Source: Umbelopsis ramanniana AG
Taxonomy: Eukaryota > Mucoromycota > Umbelopsidomycetes > Umbelopsidales > Umbelopsidaceae
Length of the DNA: 64,000 bases
NCBI RefSeq assembly: GCF_025399195.1
Contig: NW_026252119.1
Coordinates: 1 to 64,000, forward strand
Direction of reading: 5' to 3'
The notes below the pieces were generated by a model. It saw nothing but the letters and a program-made list of their open reading frames with translations. It was not told where the DNA came from and searched no databases. Positions 48,731 through 60,912 of this stretch are shown here, one piece after another; position 1 is the first letter of the stretch, and each line of letters begins with the position of its first letter. The position numbers and the translations under genes were made by a program.

Positions 48731-49524
48731 TAATAGTAAAAACTGTAGATAGGCTGAGTCATTGTCGTCAATCAGAGCATGCATGCAAATAAAAAATCGT
48801 GGATGGTCCGTTATTTACCCGAGATAATGTACCAAAACGCATTCCAGGGACATGGATAGATTCTCCATCTTTGCTTGACATATCCTCTATTCGCTCCTTG
48901 ATTTTTTCCAACTGCTTCGCGGATGGAACAGACCTTGCGGGCCAGTTGTGGAGGTTAAATCAATTGTCGAAGCTCAAATTAGGGGGTATGGCCATGTACT
49001 CCACTACTGTGTTGAATGTGTCCATTGACTGTTATAACATCTTCATAAAAAGTCCAATTGTACATCACTGCAAATAATAAGGTTGCTAGCGTACAGTACT
49101 TCAACAGGTGGGTCTTCGGTAGTTGGACACGTAGATTTTTCCGATTAAAGTCTATTTTTATTGACGCGGCTCCTTAATTGACCTCCTCTACGGCAAAATT
49201 TGGGGATACTGGCTATTGTAGAATGCTAGATTTCAGCTTGTTCAGAAGCGATGGACAAGCAATGAAGCAGAGCACTGACGGTACAAACAACTGAAAATCA
49301 AAGATTGCACATCATTTTCAGTCTCAACAAAATATTTGAGTGTGTGCTACGGACGATGCTGTGATGCAGGGGCAGAATCGCGTAATAGCGTAAATTGCGT
49401 GATGCGGGTGATTCCATGGCGTCAATGTGAAGCTTTTTTTTTGTATAGCCTAAACAATAAAAACCTTTATTCCACACCTTCTTTCTAAGACCTCTTCGTC
49501 TTATCCTTGTGTTTAATACCCAAC
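48731..49524. other. Intergenic, about 0.8 kb
   Basis: Read on both strands; the small open frames have no motif or splice-joined continuation. Holds the 3' end of the AAA gene and the promoter of the MFS transporter. Confidence 0.5.
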
Positions 49525-51345
49525 ATGGTCCAGGTAGCATCGCCTACACCTTTGCCATGGAAATCACTCCTCGTGATCTGCGCCGTACGGCTGGCCGAAC
49601 CCATCGCAGCAACAATGTGTTTTCCTTTTCTACCATTTGTGAGTACTATTCCAGACACTGTTGATCATATCCTAACCTGTCACTGACCACCATATTTTTA
49701 GATGGTTCGAGATTTTCATCTATCAGATAACCCGGATGATGTCGGTTACTACCTCGGCTGGATGGCGAGTTCCTTCTGCATCGCGCAATTCTTTACAAGT
49801 ATGTCAACTGCTAAAAAATACTCAAATATAACGTGCAAATAAGAGCTAACCATGCCATTTAGCTATATTCTGGGGGTCCATCTCTGATAAATTTGGCCGT
49901 CGACCCATCATTCTCATTGGTTTGCTAGGAACAGCCATCACTAATACATTGTTTGGTTTCTCTACAAACTATAAGTACGCTCTAATCACAAGAACGCTGT
50001 GCGGAGCCGTCAATGCCAATATTGGAATTATCAGAAGTATGGTGGCCGAAATAACAAATCATTCCAATCATGCTCGAGCCTTCAGTCTTTTACCTCTCAC
50101 CATGGGTGTTGGTACTGTGGCAGGTCCCATGCTTGGAGCTTTGTTTGTTCGACCAGTTGATCAGTTTCCCGGTCTATTTGAATGGCTCAACAATCCTGCC
50201 TTGACTCATTTCTTCCAAACTTACCCATATTCACTTCCGTGTATTATGGGCTCGACATTCTGCTTAACTGGCGCCATTTTCGGATATTTCAATCTCGAGG
50301 AGACCCTGCCCGGCAGAAGAGCACCCGATTTCGAAGAACGCTTTCATATTCAAAGTCCAGCCAATGCTACTGCCGATGAGACGACTGGTTTGCTCGGCAA
50401 AAACAAAAAGTTGAATTATGGTAATGGGGTAGAAGACGATGCTCCTGTTCCTGTCAAGGACAATAAATCAACCTATCTCGCTGCACTCACTCCGGACATC
50501 CAAAAGGTCATTTTCTCCTATGTTTTGATTTGCTGCACCGTCATCATGGAAACCGAGCTGTTTGCTCTATGGACGTGAGTAACTTGATTTGAAATCGGAA
50601 AAGGACAAAACCTTGGTATTAATTAAGTTTTCTTGTCGTTCCAGCACATCCGATGTCACTTCGGGAGGTCTTGGATTCAATTCCAAGAAACTAGGAACGG
50701 CTCTCACCATTTCAGGTGTGGGTATGATGTTCATGCAAGTTATCGTCTATCCTCGCCTCCAGCGTCGTTTCGGGACCATTCCACTATTTCGAACTATGCT
50801 GGCTGTTGCCACCGTTGTATTCTTTTCGCAAGGATTCATTCGAGAATTTGCGCAAAGACAAATGTACCAAGCGTTATGGACAGTTCTGGTCACGATTCTG
50901 TTCCTGAAGTCAGCCACTGTCTCCGTTATGTTCACCAGCTCCATGATCCTCGTGGCGAGCCATGGCGCCAACTCGGATAAGCGAGGGTAAGTGTGCATGA
51001 TAACTGGCAACGGGAGCATTCCCCCACCCAATTGTACTGATCCCTTTTTTTTTTTTTTTTCTACATTTAAGCTTCATCAATGGTCTGGCTGAGACACTGG
51101 CTGCTGGCGTTCGTGGTATTGGACCAGCTCTCGGTGGTACTGCATACAGCTGGGCTCTCGGGGCAGAATACTTTCCACAATGGTTGCGATGGCAGTTTGT
51201 GTTCATCATGGTATCCGCAATCTGTTTTGCAAACTTCATCGAGAGTTGGTGGATTCGTGAACCATCCAGGCCCAAGCAACCACTCAACCAAGTTGTGATC
51301 ATTGCCAAAACCGTTGAACAAGAGGAGGCAAGCATGGCCAACTAA
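49525..51345 (+). CDS. MFS transporter, ZIFL-like / drug:H+ antiporter-type
   Basis: Five exons (49525-49638, 49702-49798, 49863-50574, 50645-50986, 51072-51345) give 512 aa with about twelve membrane segments. Exon 1 has RLAEPIAATMCFPFLPFMVRDF. MFS motif A is GSISDKFGRRP, and the TM4-5 region has RTLCGAVNANIGIIRSMVAEIT and LLPLTMGVGTVAGPMLG (the antiporter-type motif C). A hydrophilic central loop of ~80 residues with ETTGLLGK separates the halves. The pattern matches the fungal MFS group related to plant zinc-induced-facilitator-like carriers. The substrate is unknown; metal chelates, organic acids or drugs are candidates. The gene converges with the Cla4-like kinase. Confidence 0.85.
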
Positions 51346-51677
51346 AGTAGATATCTACACAGACAGACAACCAACCAACCATGGGTTATAGCATTAGATT
51401 CATTATATCCATCTGTAGATATCCTACATATACACACAAATGTAGCATTATGGTTATGCAACAAAACTCGAAGGTTTCTTATTTCAACTAAAAAAAAGGG
51501 GGAAGAACAATAGCACAGTATGAAACAAAATAGAATATTTGAAGTGGTGTACCGATGAAGGTTTTAAAATAATTTTTTTCAATTTTCTCCATCCCTCCAT
51601 CAACGAGGAAAGAGCATTCAATGCACGTCTGGTTTTGTATGAGGAGTGGATTTTAGCAAGTACTGCTAAAAAATCAT
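51346..51677. other. Intergenic, tail-to-tail 3' regions
   Basis: 332 bp between the converging MFS and kinase genes; no gene seen. Confidence 0.5.
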
Positions 51678-54351
51678 CTAGTGCTTGTTCTTGAATTTCA
51701 CCAATGGGGCAAGCAGATCCATGGATCCAGCCTTCTTGAGGAAGTCGTGCTAATAACAGGCATTAGTTTAATTTCATCCATGTCGTTCAACTCATCGAAA
51801 AAAGCATCTTACCTCAAGGAGCTCAGTGGAGTTAGCTCTTGATCGGACATCAACGCATAGACAAACCGCTAAGAAACTCTTGAGTTCTCGCGAAAGCTTT
51901 TCGGGGGACTTGAGGGTAGGTGTGCCGTTGGTGGCAATAAGGTAAAGAGCCTTCAAAGGTTCTTCATCCAAGTACGGGGGCTCATTTTCAATCATTTCGA
52001 TAGCCATAATACCAAGAGACCAAATATCAACCTTGGCACCATACTCCTTCTGCTTAACAACTTCTGGAGCCATCTGTAGAGGAATTGATATTTAATACCA
52101 TCAACGCATATGGGCCGGCTAAGACCATACTTACCCAATAGGGAGTGCCAACCATGGTAGCACGCTTGTTCTTTTGATCAGTAAGCTTGGCACAGAAACC
52201 AAAATCACTGATCTTGACTTGACCGGCAGCGTTAAGCAAAATGTTATCAGACTTGATATCACGATGAATGATGTTCTGACAATGCAAATGGTAGAGACCA
52301 CGGGTAGTCTCAAGGCAGACAGTAGCGATCTGTTGCTCAGTCATTGTGTTGTTGTCGATAACATCAGTCAATGCACCTCCCTCCATGAACTCCATGATAA
52401 CCCACAATTCACTCTGCTTGACCAAATAAGAGTCAAGGAAGTTGACAATGTTAGGGTGCTGGGATTCCTTCATGACAAGAATTTCATTCACAATGAGTTC
52501 CTTGCGGGGTTGAAGTGCAAGGTCCATCTGCTTGATAGCGACCTTGTTGTTGGTGGACAATTCCACAGCGACATAAACTGATCCAGATGCTCTGATGGGA
52601 GCGGCGGAATATAGGTTAGATTGGCAATACGAAAAAGAGCAGATATCAAAAGTGTGCATTTATCCATACCCTTGACCAACACGCTTGATTCGCTTGAAAC
52701 TTTCGTTAGGATCACCTGGACTGACGACAGAGCCTATAAGGTAAAAGTTCAGTTAGTGTGCGAGCGTCTTTTCTAGTGCCATTGGTTATTTCAACAACTT
52801 ACGAAGCTTCTCCATAATTTGAGATTCGGTCATAGTGCTGATGCGCTGCTCTTGCTTCTTGGATGGAGTAGGAGCGGGAGGAGGAGCGGTAGCAGCCTCC
52901 TTGACCTTTTCTCTATCACGATGTTCCCGCTCTCTCTGACGTTCTCTTTCCTTGTCGCGATCTCGGCGTTCACGTTGCTCTCTATCTTGGGCAGTGCGCT
53001 CAGAAGTGGATGGATCACGAGGAGATGGCACACTGCTGGTTCTGACTGGCAAACGGTGAGGCTGTGCTCCATTGCCAGCGGGAGGAGTGCGGTCTCCAGG
53101 ACGGGGGTATTGCGCTTGCGGTGGCTGTCTGTTGGTAGGGCTTACATCCCTAGGTGAGTAGCCAGTCTGGGAATACGAAAAGTTAGACAAAAGAAAGAAC
53201 AATTGGACATATAAAATGCTGTGGAAGAGAGACGTACAGATGTTGAAGGCTTGGGTTCTCTAGGTATTTCAAGTGGACCGGGTGATCTTGATGGAGGTGG
53301 TCGCTGTGGAGGAGCACGGACCTAAATGTGACGAAAAAAAAAACCAACGGCATCAGCATTCTGTACGGTATACATATCACAGCCAGATAAACGCTAACAT
53401 ACGGATTTGACAGCCAATTCATCCATCATTTCATTGATATCTCTTTCAGGACCTCTGCCATTGGATCTATCATCGTAACCGTTCTGCTTTCCAGGCTTTG
53501 GAGCAGGTCTATGTGCTGTGAATGAATCGGATCGCAGCGGGCTTCCATGGCTAGAGGACGATTGGTTGTCTGACATCAAACCCATCCATCGATCCTCAGT
53601 TTCAACCGCTCCACGCAAAGTCGAAGAACCATACTCGTCCTGCTCTCGCTTGGTTTGTTCAGTGTAGAACTCCAAAACATCCAAAACGGCCTGTGGATTC
53701 TTTGCGGCATCTTCAGCTGTAATAGCTGAGCCTTTAAGCAATTTGGTCCATTGATCAGGCAAGCCCTAATGACAATACAATCAGCTTGAGGAAAACCATG
53801 AAAAGTAGTCAATGTGGATAACTTACAGTAAATGCGCCAGTGATAGGGTCAAAACCAACGTGGACTTCGTGAACAAAGTTGGTTGGGCCAGAAGTTCCAA
53901 GTGAGGATCGCTACAACAGGTATGAGTTTATATTGTTTCAAATCGGAGAGGTAGGATAATAGGTACATACGTTGTAAATTTCGTCCATCCAAGAGTACAC
54001 TTCCTCATCATTCTTGCAAGAGATGTAATATGTCTTGTCTTTTGTGACGACCTCGAAACAGAATGGCTTGAGATCGGTACGCGTTACAGAATTGATCTCC
54101 TTCAAAAATATAAGAGCAACGCATTGTCCAGTTTGCTAAAGAAGAATACGGCGACAGATAAGAAGCATCAGCACATATTGGTCAAAGAATGGCAGTGTCA
54201 TCAGATTTTCCATTTCAAGATGAGTTGTTACCTCGTTCCTGTGAAAAGTCAAGGTCTGATCTCGTAAAATACAAAAGCGCTTGGACCATATCCATGCCCT
54301 GAGGCCGTCTTCTTTAATGGACAGGTAACCCTCCTTGATAATCTCAGCCAT
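51678..54351 (-). CDS. CLA4: Cla4-like PAK kinase (PH-CRIB-kinase)
   Basis: Ten exons (54351-54232, 54135-53971, 53910-53827, 53765-53403, 53321-53238, 53166-52803, 52733-52670, 52591-52135, 52073-51813, 51749-51678) give 677 aa. A PH domain fills residues about 5-92 ([12 protein letters not shown]...[10 protein letters not shown]...SWMDEIY). The CRIB motif follows directly at about 101-125 ([24 protein letters not shown]). A Pro/Arg/Glu-rich linker leads to the kinase (about 403-660) with [34 protein letters not shown] and the PAK activation segment [15 protein letters not shown] plus CRIB in front of a Ste20 kinase defines the Cla4 branch, an effector of Cdc42/Rac in polarity, septins and cytokinesis. 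Confidence 0.95.
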
Positions 54352-54475
54352 TAGAGGAGAGTGGGTATAATTACAAAGAGGCAAAAGAACGGGTATCTGC
54401 AGAAGGCCGGAGTGTGGTTGGATACAAAAAAGTGGACTCTCGTGTAACATTGTATTAACGCACATATTTTTTTTA

Positions 54476-55375
54476 TTACAACAGAGCCATCAACCCCACC
54501 ATGCTCGCCGACACAAAGCCAAAGCTTATAACCAGCTTATTCGATGATGAGCTGGCTTGGTGCTTTACACTGTCTAGAACAGCACTGGGAACGGGAGGAG
54601 AAGCGGTGTGTGTTTGCATTAAAATCGAGCTGAAGTGATCCTTGCCTTCATCTACCATGGGTGCGCTAGAAGGTTGAGCAGCTGCATTGACCGAGTTGTC
54701 TGCTTTACCCACTATCTTGCCAATGCCCCATGGAATAGGGCTGCTTCCTGTAATCAAACTGGAATTTTAGAAATATTTCTTACCATATGCACTTGATCAC
54801 TAGTTTGTCTTACCATCGGTGCGTCCACTCGTCTCGAACTCGGCTGAATCTTTGTGTGGAGCTTCAGCGGTGGTGCCATTCTCGCTAGCGATGGTGAATC
54901 GAGTAGTCCATTCATTATGCTTTCCTGAGTTCGATGTGAACATGAAAAAGTAGATAGGAGCTGGAATATCGACGGTCGGAACAGTCCATTTGTACTGTTG
55001 AGTTTTCCTGGCGTCCACTCCCTAATTTATTATATTATTAAATTAGTGACCGTGAATTTTTTAGCTGTGCTGTAATAATACTTACTGCAGCAACTGTGGC
55101 CAGTTTCACCTGCTTGTTATTGTCCCCCGTCATGAAATCTAAGAGGCCATTAGTTCACCCCATTGGTATCCATTGATCATATTACAACACCTACCTATGG
55201 TGAAGTTGGTCCAGTCGTCATCCAGGGTAGGAGCCAAGGTATCAGTCCCCCATTCAATGACATGCTCTTTGCCTGAAGTCCATACCGTGCCAGGTGATGG
55301 CTCGGATGGTAAAACGTTCGCAATAGCCACATGGGCTGTCAGTAACGCTGCGACAATGGAGTGAATAACATACAT
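54476..55375 (-). CDS. GPI-anchored Kre9/Knh1-like cell-wall protein
   Basis: Four exons (55375-55195, 55138-55086, 55021-54814, 54747-54476) give 237 aa. Residues 1-19 are a signal peptide. The following ~120 residues fit the Ser-Thr-rich GPI-anchored family related to yeast Kre9/Knh1: PSPGTVWTSGKEHVIEWGTD, a beta-strand core NNKQVKLATV, and YKWTVPTVDIPAPIYFFMFTSNSG...RFTIASENG. The C-terminal ~95 residues are Ser/Ala/Pro-rich and end in SSSSNK plus a hydrophobic tail (LVISFGFVSASMVGLMALL), a GPI attachment signal. Kre9/Knh1 act in beta-1,6-glucan assembly; in Mucoromycota the role may simply be wall structure. It lies head to tail, 124 bp upstream of the start of CLA4 on the same strand. 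Confidence 0.78.
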
Positions 55376-55654
55376 GGTAGAAATGAAATAAAAAACGAGA
55401 GTCTACATGAGCTTGAGCTTTATACTACTTCTCCTTTATGAAAACGGAACAAAGTCGACATTGAAATTTGTGGGTGTAAATTTTGGTGTTGGCTCTTTTC
55501 TGAACCTTTTTTGAAAAACTAGTCTCCTTGAGTGCCTTCCTTCATAGTAGTAATAAATACTCACTCTATGAAAATTTATGACCATTTAATTCAAATCCTC
55601 CGTCACAATATGATTTACTTTACAGAGCACTACTATTTACACATTTTCATCGGC

Positions 55655-56821
55655 TCATTCCACAAGCATTGACTCTATAGGGATAGGATCTTCATCTATA
55701 CCTAGTTCATCCTAAAAAAGGCAAAAACAGTGTTATGGTGCAGGCCTCTACTGTTCGATGTCCGTAAATGTATACCTTGAAGTCACTCAATTTGCCCGGT
55801 AAATGTTCTGTCACGGTTTTGAAGATTTCATTGAACTTTGGCTTTCGTTAGTAATACATAACTACTGAAGTCCGCATGGGTTTAAATTGACTTACTAGCT
55901 TCTTTCGGGTTCTCCATAGTTTAAAGTTCGTATCGTATTCTTTTTCAATGCGTGCCTTGTCTTCAGAGCTAATTTGGTCCTTATCGCCTCGAAGTTGCGC
56001 TAGCCGGTCGGTCGTTGCCAAATTCTTTGCGTTTTTGTCCGTTAGTGATGAATTTCATGATAACATAACGAAGTTCTAGATCATATCAGATCAGATACTC
56101 ACCTGTTCTCGCAATTGTGATAGTTGTTCTTGAGCTTCCAGGGTGGGCAACGTACTGTGCAGTTTCTTCAATTCTACAACATATTGTTGGTCAGCATAGC
56201 CGTTGGGACCCCAAAAATTAAAGATCATCTTCTTCTACACAGCTACGCACCATTGACCTTATTAACATGATTCTCCTTCAATTCCTTGAGTTTCTGTGTA
56301 AGCCTTTCTATCTGGTTGTCGAGTTGCCCAAGTTCCGCCGGTGACACGACCTCTTCATCATCCTGCATCAGTAAAACGTGCATTTAACCAACATGCCACA
56401 TTCTTTAATACGCATTGAGGATCAATTTGGATGACACTTTACCTGTGCAATCGAGTAGATAACGGATTTACCATACGTCTTGGATATGGCTAGGTCTTGT
56501 TCGGCAAGCTTGTCCAACGCATGGGTTACACTGGCTTTGGTCAATGCTCCATTCAAATTCGTATGTATATCGGCTGCAGAGGTGAATTGAAGTTATGATT
56601 AGGCTCAGAAAATTTAGCTGCGTTGGACTATGTCAAAGATATTTACTGGCATTGTAGGGGCGGTTTGTTTTACGCAAATACCCGAGGACAAGATCCGCTG
56701 GTGAAGCGAGGGAAATCGAGAGACAGAAAGTTTAATTGCCAAGTACTTATGACCAGCATTTTCAGGTCGAGCGCTTACCATCCGCATCTCGAACTGCCCT
56801 TGGCTTATTTGATTTAGTCAT
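55655..56821 (-). CDS. HOP2: HOP2/PSMC3IP homologous-pairing protein
   Basis: Eight exons (56821-56779, 56697-56647, 56573-56443, 56362-56251, 56173-56103, 56024-55896, 55835-55776, 55711-55655) give 217 aa, the length of human HOP2. The N-terminal winged helix has LVLGYLRKTNRPYNATDIHTN and LTKASVTHALDKLAEQ, then KTYGKSVIYSIAQDD. A coiled coil follows (about 75-140), then the C-terminal WRTRKKLFNEIFKTV...LGIDEDP. Hop2 pairs with Mnd1 to stimulate Dmc1/Rad51 strand exchange in meiosis, so the gene implies a retained meiotic programme. Exon 7 has two possible acceptors six bases apart (start at 55835 or 55841). MND1 is not in the window. The gene diverges from the ICE1-like gene across 171 bp containing an 18-T run. 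Confidence 0.9.
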
Positions 56822-56992
56822 GGCCGAAGCGCAGTAGCAGTAAGTTTGGCGCGTTATCATACTTTGCACACGCGATCTGCAAGATTGTAAGCAGTCACTT
56901 TTTTCCGCTGAGCGAAGTCGGTGTCTTCTTTCCTTTTTTTTTTTTTTTTTTGAAAGTTCGACGTACTCTAAATTGCACCAGCAGTTTACCTC
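56822..56992. promoter_or_regulatory. Bidirectional promoter region, HOP2 / ICE1-like
   Basis: 171 bp between divergent start codons, with a T-tract at about 56934-56951 that could exclude nucleosomes. Confidence 0.5.
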
Positions 56993-59900
56993 ATGCAACC
57001 TCAAAACGGTACTGGACAACCTCCAGAGAGCACGGAAGGAAATGCAATCGAATGTAATGGAGATACTGAAGTTAATGGGCTCTCCGTGCCCAGGGGTGAA
57101 GACTTAAAGCTGGAGCAAGTAGAAGAAGATTCCACTCATGAGCCCAAAGGTGCGGAAGAAAAGACGCACAACGATGGAATCCAGAGTATCAAGGAACGCA
57201 TCATCAGCACGAGTCGACTACTGAAGATTCTAGAGAAGCAGCGCTCTGGTATGACTCAATCTTCATTATTACCGCTTACAATTGTCACATTTTTGACCAG
57301 GATTTTACTCCCCCAGATAACCAAGTCACCAATGAAAAGGTAATCGAGTTGGAGGCGCAAATTCGACAACTGGTTAAGGAAAAGGAAATAGCGTCCAAGC
57401 AAGTTGACAACCAGAGTATGGAACTTGAAAAACTCCGGAAAGCTCATCAACAGCAGTTGGATGAGTTGGCAGAAGTTAAAATCGAGAAAAATCGGATCAG
57501 CAAGGAGATCGACCAAGCTCTTCAAGACAAGGAAAAGGCAGAGAGTGCTAAACGAAGCTATGAGGTATGAAAGTCGAACGACATAATTCCCATGAAGGGT
57601 GAACTTTTTCGGTTTTTAACGTTTAATGTGGCATTGTAGATGCTTTGTGAGCAATTGAAAGCGCAGAACGCTGAACTAGGCGCAGGAATCACACCAGACG
57701 AAAAATTGAGAAAGGATGTGATAAAACTGTAAGTGGGCATAACCTAAGCGATCTGCTGCTTATGTGACTTAATCGCTGATTACATTGCACCTCTAGGAGA
57801 AGTCTCACAGACCAGTACAAGGCGCAGGCACAAAGCAACAGCATCGCACTGAAAGCAGAACAACAATCTAACCAAGCTACCACTTCGAAATTGGGCAACT
57901 TACAACAAAATGTAGACATGTTGGAAAAGCAAATAGCTGATCTGCGTGACGAAAATTCCGAATTGTCTCAGTCCAACGAAAGTTTGAATGAACAAATATT
58001 CGAAATGAATCTAAACCATCAAATGGAAATTAATGAATTGAAGGACCAATTGGAGCATGCGGAGCGAAGTCTGAAGGAGAAGGTAGAAGCTGATCAAAAC
58101 CGCGACGATGCCACTTCAGCAAAGAACGACGCTATCGCTACAGCAATAAGTACCGAGAATGCCAAGAATCACACCAAAAAAGTAGAGGCATTTAAGAAGG
58201 AGCTGGCACAAGTCAAACAAGAACTATTGCAACAAACTAATCGCGCAGTTGCGTTGGACGAGAAGTTTAAATCGGCTAATGAGAAGAACAACCAGATAGA
58301 AAAGCTGAAGTCAGAGTTGAAGGAATCCAAACAAACAAATGAGAAATTGCAGAGAACCATAGAAGCTAACAAAAAGTCAACGGACGCCACTACCAAAGTT
58401 CAACAGCTCGAGCAACGGCTTGCCGACCTGCAGACCGAGTTATCCAAGGCACACGAGCAAGCCAATCGAATGAAAGCTCAAGCTGTGACTACCAGTATCA
58501 GCGATAAACAAGAAGCCAATGCCGATAAGTTCGCGGCTCTTCACGCTGAATATCAATTGGCGATGGTAGAAAACAAGTACCTCAAAAAAGCAAAGGTATG
58601 TTTTAGTCAAATGTTTTCATCTTGACCCATTCGGTATCTGACCTATGGTTTCACGTTTAGGATGTCTTGCAGGACAAGACGACTGATTTCCTCATTAGAA
58701 TTGACGAGCTTGAGAAGCAGTTACGTGGATCTATTCAAGATGTTGTAAGTAATCATTCCTTGGCAGCATTTTTAACTGTCGCCGACTTCTAATCAAGTTA
58801 CCATTTAGATAACGAATGGGGTTGATCTGTTAATGGACAAGGAGGTTCCGTTTGGAGGAACAGAACGGCAGGGAGCTCATACTGCTTTGGAACAAAGAGA
58901 TATACCACAAATTACCAAAAGCCCTCTCACGCCATCTAAGCAGATAAAATCGGCTGAGGTTAACAAAGAGAATGTTCGAGCGAAGAAGGTAGTCGTTACA
59001 GAGGCTCCTGCTATATCACCCCGCAAGCGAAAAAGTATCAGTGTTGATATGGAGATCCCTGAAATTGCTAAGGCTGTGACTAAGAAACCTCGCAAGAAAG
59101 TCCAAGATAATGATAAAGAAGCCGTCGTTCCAATAACGGACTATACCAAATGTAAGCAAATACTTCAGCACCAGCCAGCATCGTCACTCTGCAACTGTAG
59201 CGTTACTGACATGTCTCTTAGTAATTAAAGATATTTTGACGTCGACATTGACATCGATTCCTGAAGACATGGTTCAGCATTTTGAGAGCGCTCGGATATA
59301 CACTACGCTGAAAACGGATTTACTGTTGCACGCTCTGGATGCGGTATGCAGTGAACTCGATACTCACAATGTGATGCCAGAGACTGGTATTATATTTGAA
59401 GAAGAATTCGGTATTTCTGAATGGCTGGTTGTATCGCTTACGGATAGCCTGGATGTTCGAGAGAAGCGACTGATCTGGTTTTTGTATGCGCTAAGCAGCC
59501 TCAATCCCACGGTATGTAGAGTTAGGACAAACTTTTCTTAGATTGACTTGACACCACCTAACTAACTCTGTTTACTAGACTCGTTTTTTCGATCGCCTTT
59601 GCACTTGGCTATCAACTACAACTATAACACAATTGTCTGCTCATACAAGCAAAGCATGGTAAGTAAACTCGACTTATACCATACTGCCTTCATTCACTAA
59701 CTGACTGTTCACAATATGTAGTCGCCTTAGTCGGATATTCATCAATCTATGCAAAGCGGCGGATGATCTGGGAAGGGCTCGAGTGTTTTGTTACGATCTG
59801 TTGCGCGAATCCACACCAACATTTCGGCCTGTAGTTATTTTGGCCAACTTTGCGTATTCATGGAACTCGACACTAGTTTTGACTTCAAGTACTCAACCGA

Positions 59901-60912
59901 CACCCTTGCCTGGTAATGCATTCAAGCACTATCAACACCCACATATGACTGTTACTAACTTTTACTGGCTTTAGCGGATAACTTGATACTCAAGAGTGTC
60001 CAGTTGATTGTAAAGAAACTAGCACAAGATCACCTGCATGATCGAAGAGTGAGTATAACGGCGCGTGAACGTACATAAACATATATACTAACTTTCTTTT
60101 CAAAGATCGTTATTTCCTTGGCACACCTTCAAAAATGCTGCCAATGGCCTCCCCTACAACAAATTGGTAATTTGGTAGACTTTCTCGATGACTTGAGTAG
60201 CTCCATTCTGCACCCTGAGTTTCCAAAACTGAAAGATCAAGACCCTGGTAAGTGACCTGCGCGTCACATAACAGTCCTATGTTGAAGTTGTATTGACCCG
60301 TCATTTTTTGACACAGGCAAATTTCAAGAACATCGATTTAATGTTTTGAAGGCCACTGAGCTGGTTTACTATCAATACCGAGATTGGGAGTTTACGTATC
60401 AATCATTTATCTCCATGGTGGCGTACCCATTACTACAAGACGCGTTTTACATTGATTTTGCCCTGGAGCTGATCGGTACGTTGGGATGCGCAATTATCTT
60501 GCTGCATCCTCGCCCTATGATATATCTTATGTAGCCTCACGCTAATTATGTACTTACCAGGTGCTTTGGGAAGAAACGCATTGTACGACGCTCCTGAAGA
60601 TAAACTAGGCCTCGCCGGATTGAGATCCGAGATGGCTAAAGCTCTGTCAATGAATGCGTCATCTATTGGTAAGCAATTTATTTAAACAGGTTTGGACACT
60701 ATTTGACATGAGCGATATCCTAAAACAATCTTACAGACGAGTTCCAGCACCAAGTGTCAGCCGCCACTGCTTTACTTAACTTATCCAATGGCAAAGCTAT
60801 TCTGGCGCGCCCTCTCATACAGTGGTACCGAGAGATGACATCTGAACATAAATCTAGACTTCCTGATCGTTTGACCAATGCTATCAAGTTCATCACCAAG
60901 GACACATACTAA
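56993..60912 (+). CDS. Coiled-coil protein with ICE1-like C-terminal helical domain
   Basis: Fourteen exons (56993-57248, 57317-57564, 57640-57728, 57797-58595, 58661-58744, 58809-59151, 59222-59511, 59579-59658, 59722-59912, 59975-60048, 60106-60247, 60317-60475, 60561-60668, 60737-60912) give 1012 aa. The acidic N-terminus (1-70) precedes a long coiled coil (about 85-490). A Lys/Pro-rich linker with nuclear-localisation-like SPRKRKS and KKPRKK follows, then an alpha-helical domain (about 605-1012). The helical domain has the order I recall for the C-terminus of ICE1, a subunit of the little elongation complex: RIFINLCKAADDLGRARVF, ATELVYYQYRDWEFTYQ, LELIGALGRNAL, and a closing ALLNLSNG...IQWYREM with a basic end. 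ICE1 recruits ELL to snRNA genes. Exon 2 uses acceptor 57315-57316; the nearer one gives a stop. Homology is from memory and needs a profile search. Confidence 0.55.

Noticed and set aside
57249-57301. Nearer acceptor GACCAG for intron 1 of the ICE1-like gene
   Set aside because: Combined with the phase of exon 1 it produces a TAA within seven codons; CCCCCAG at 57316 keeps the frame.
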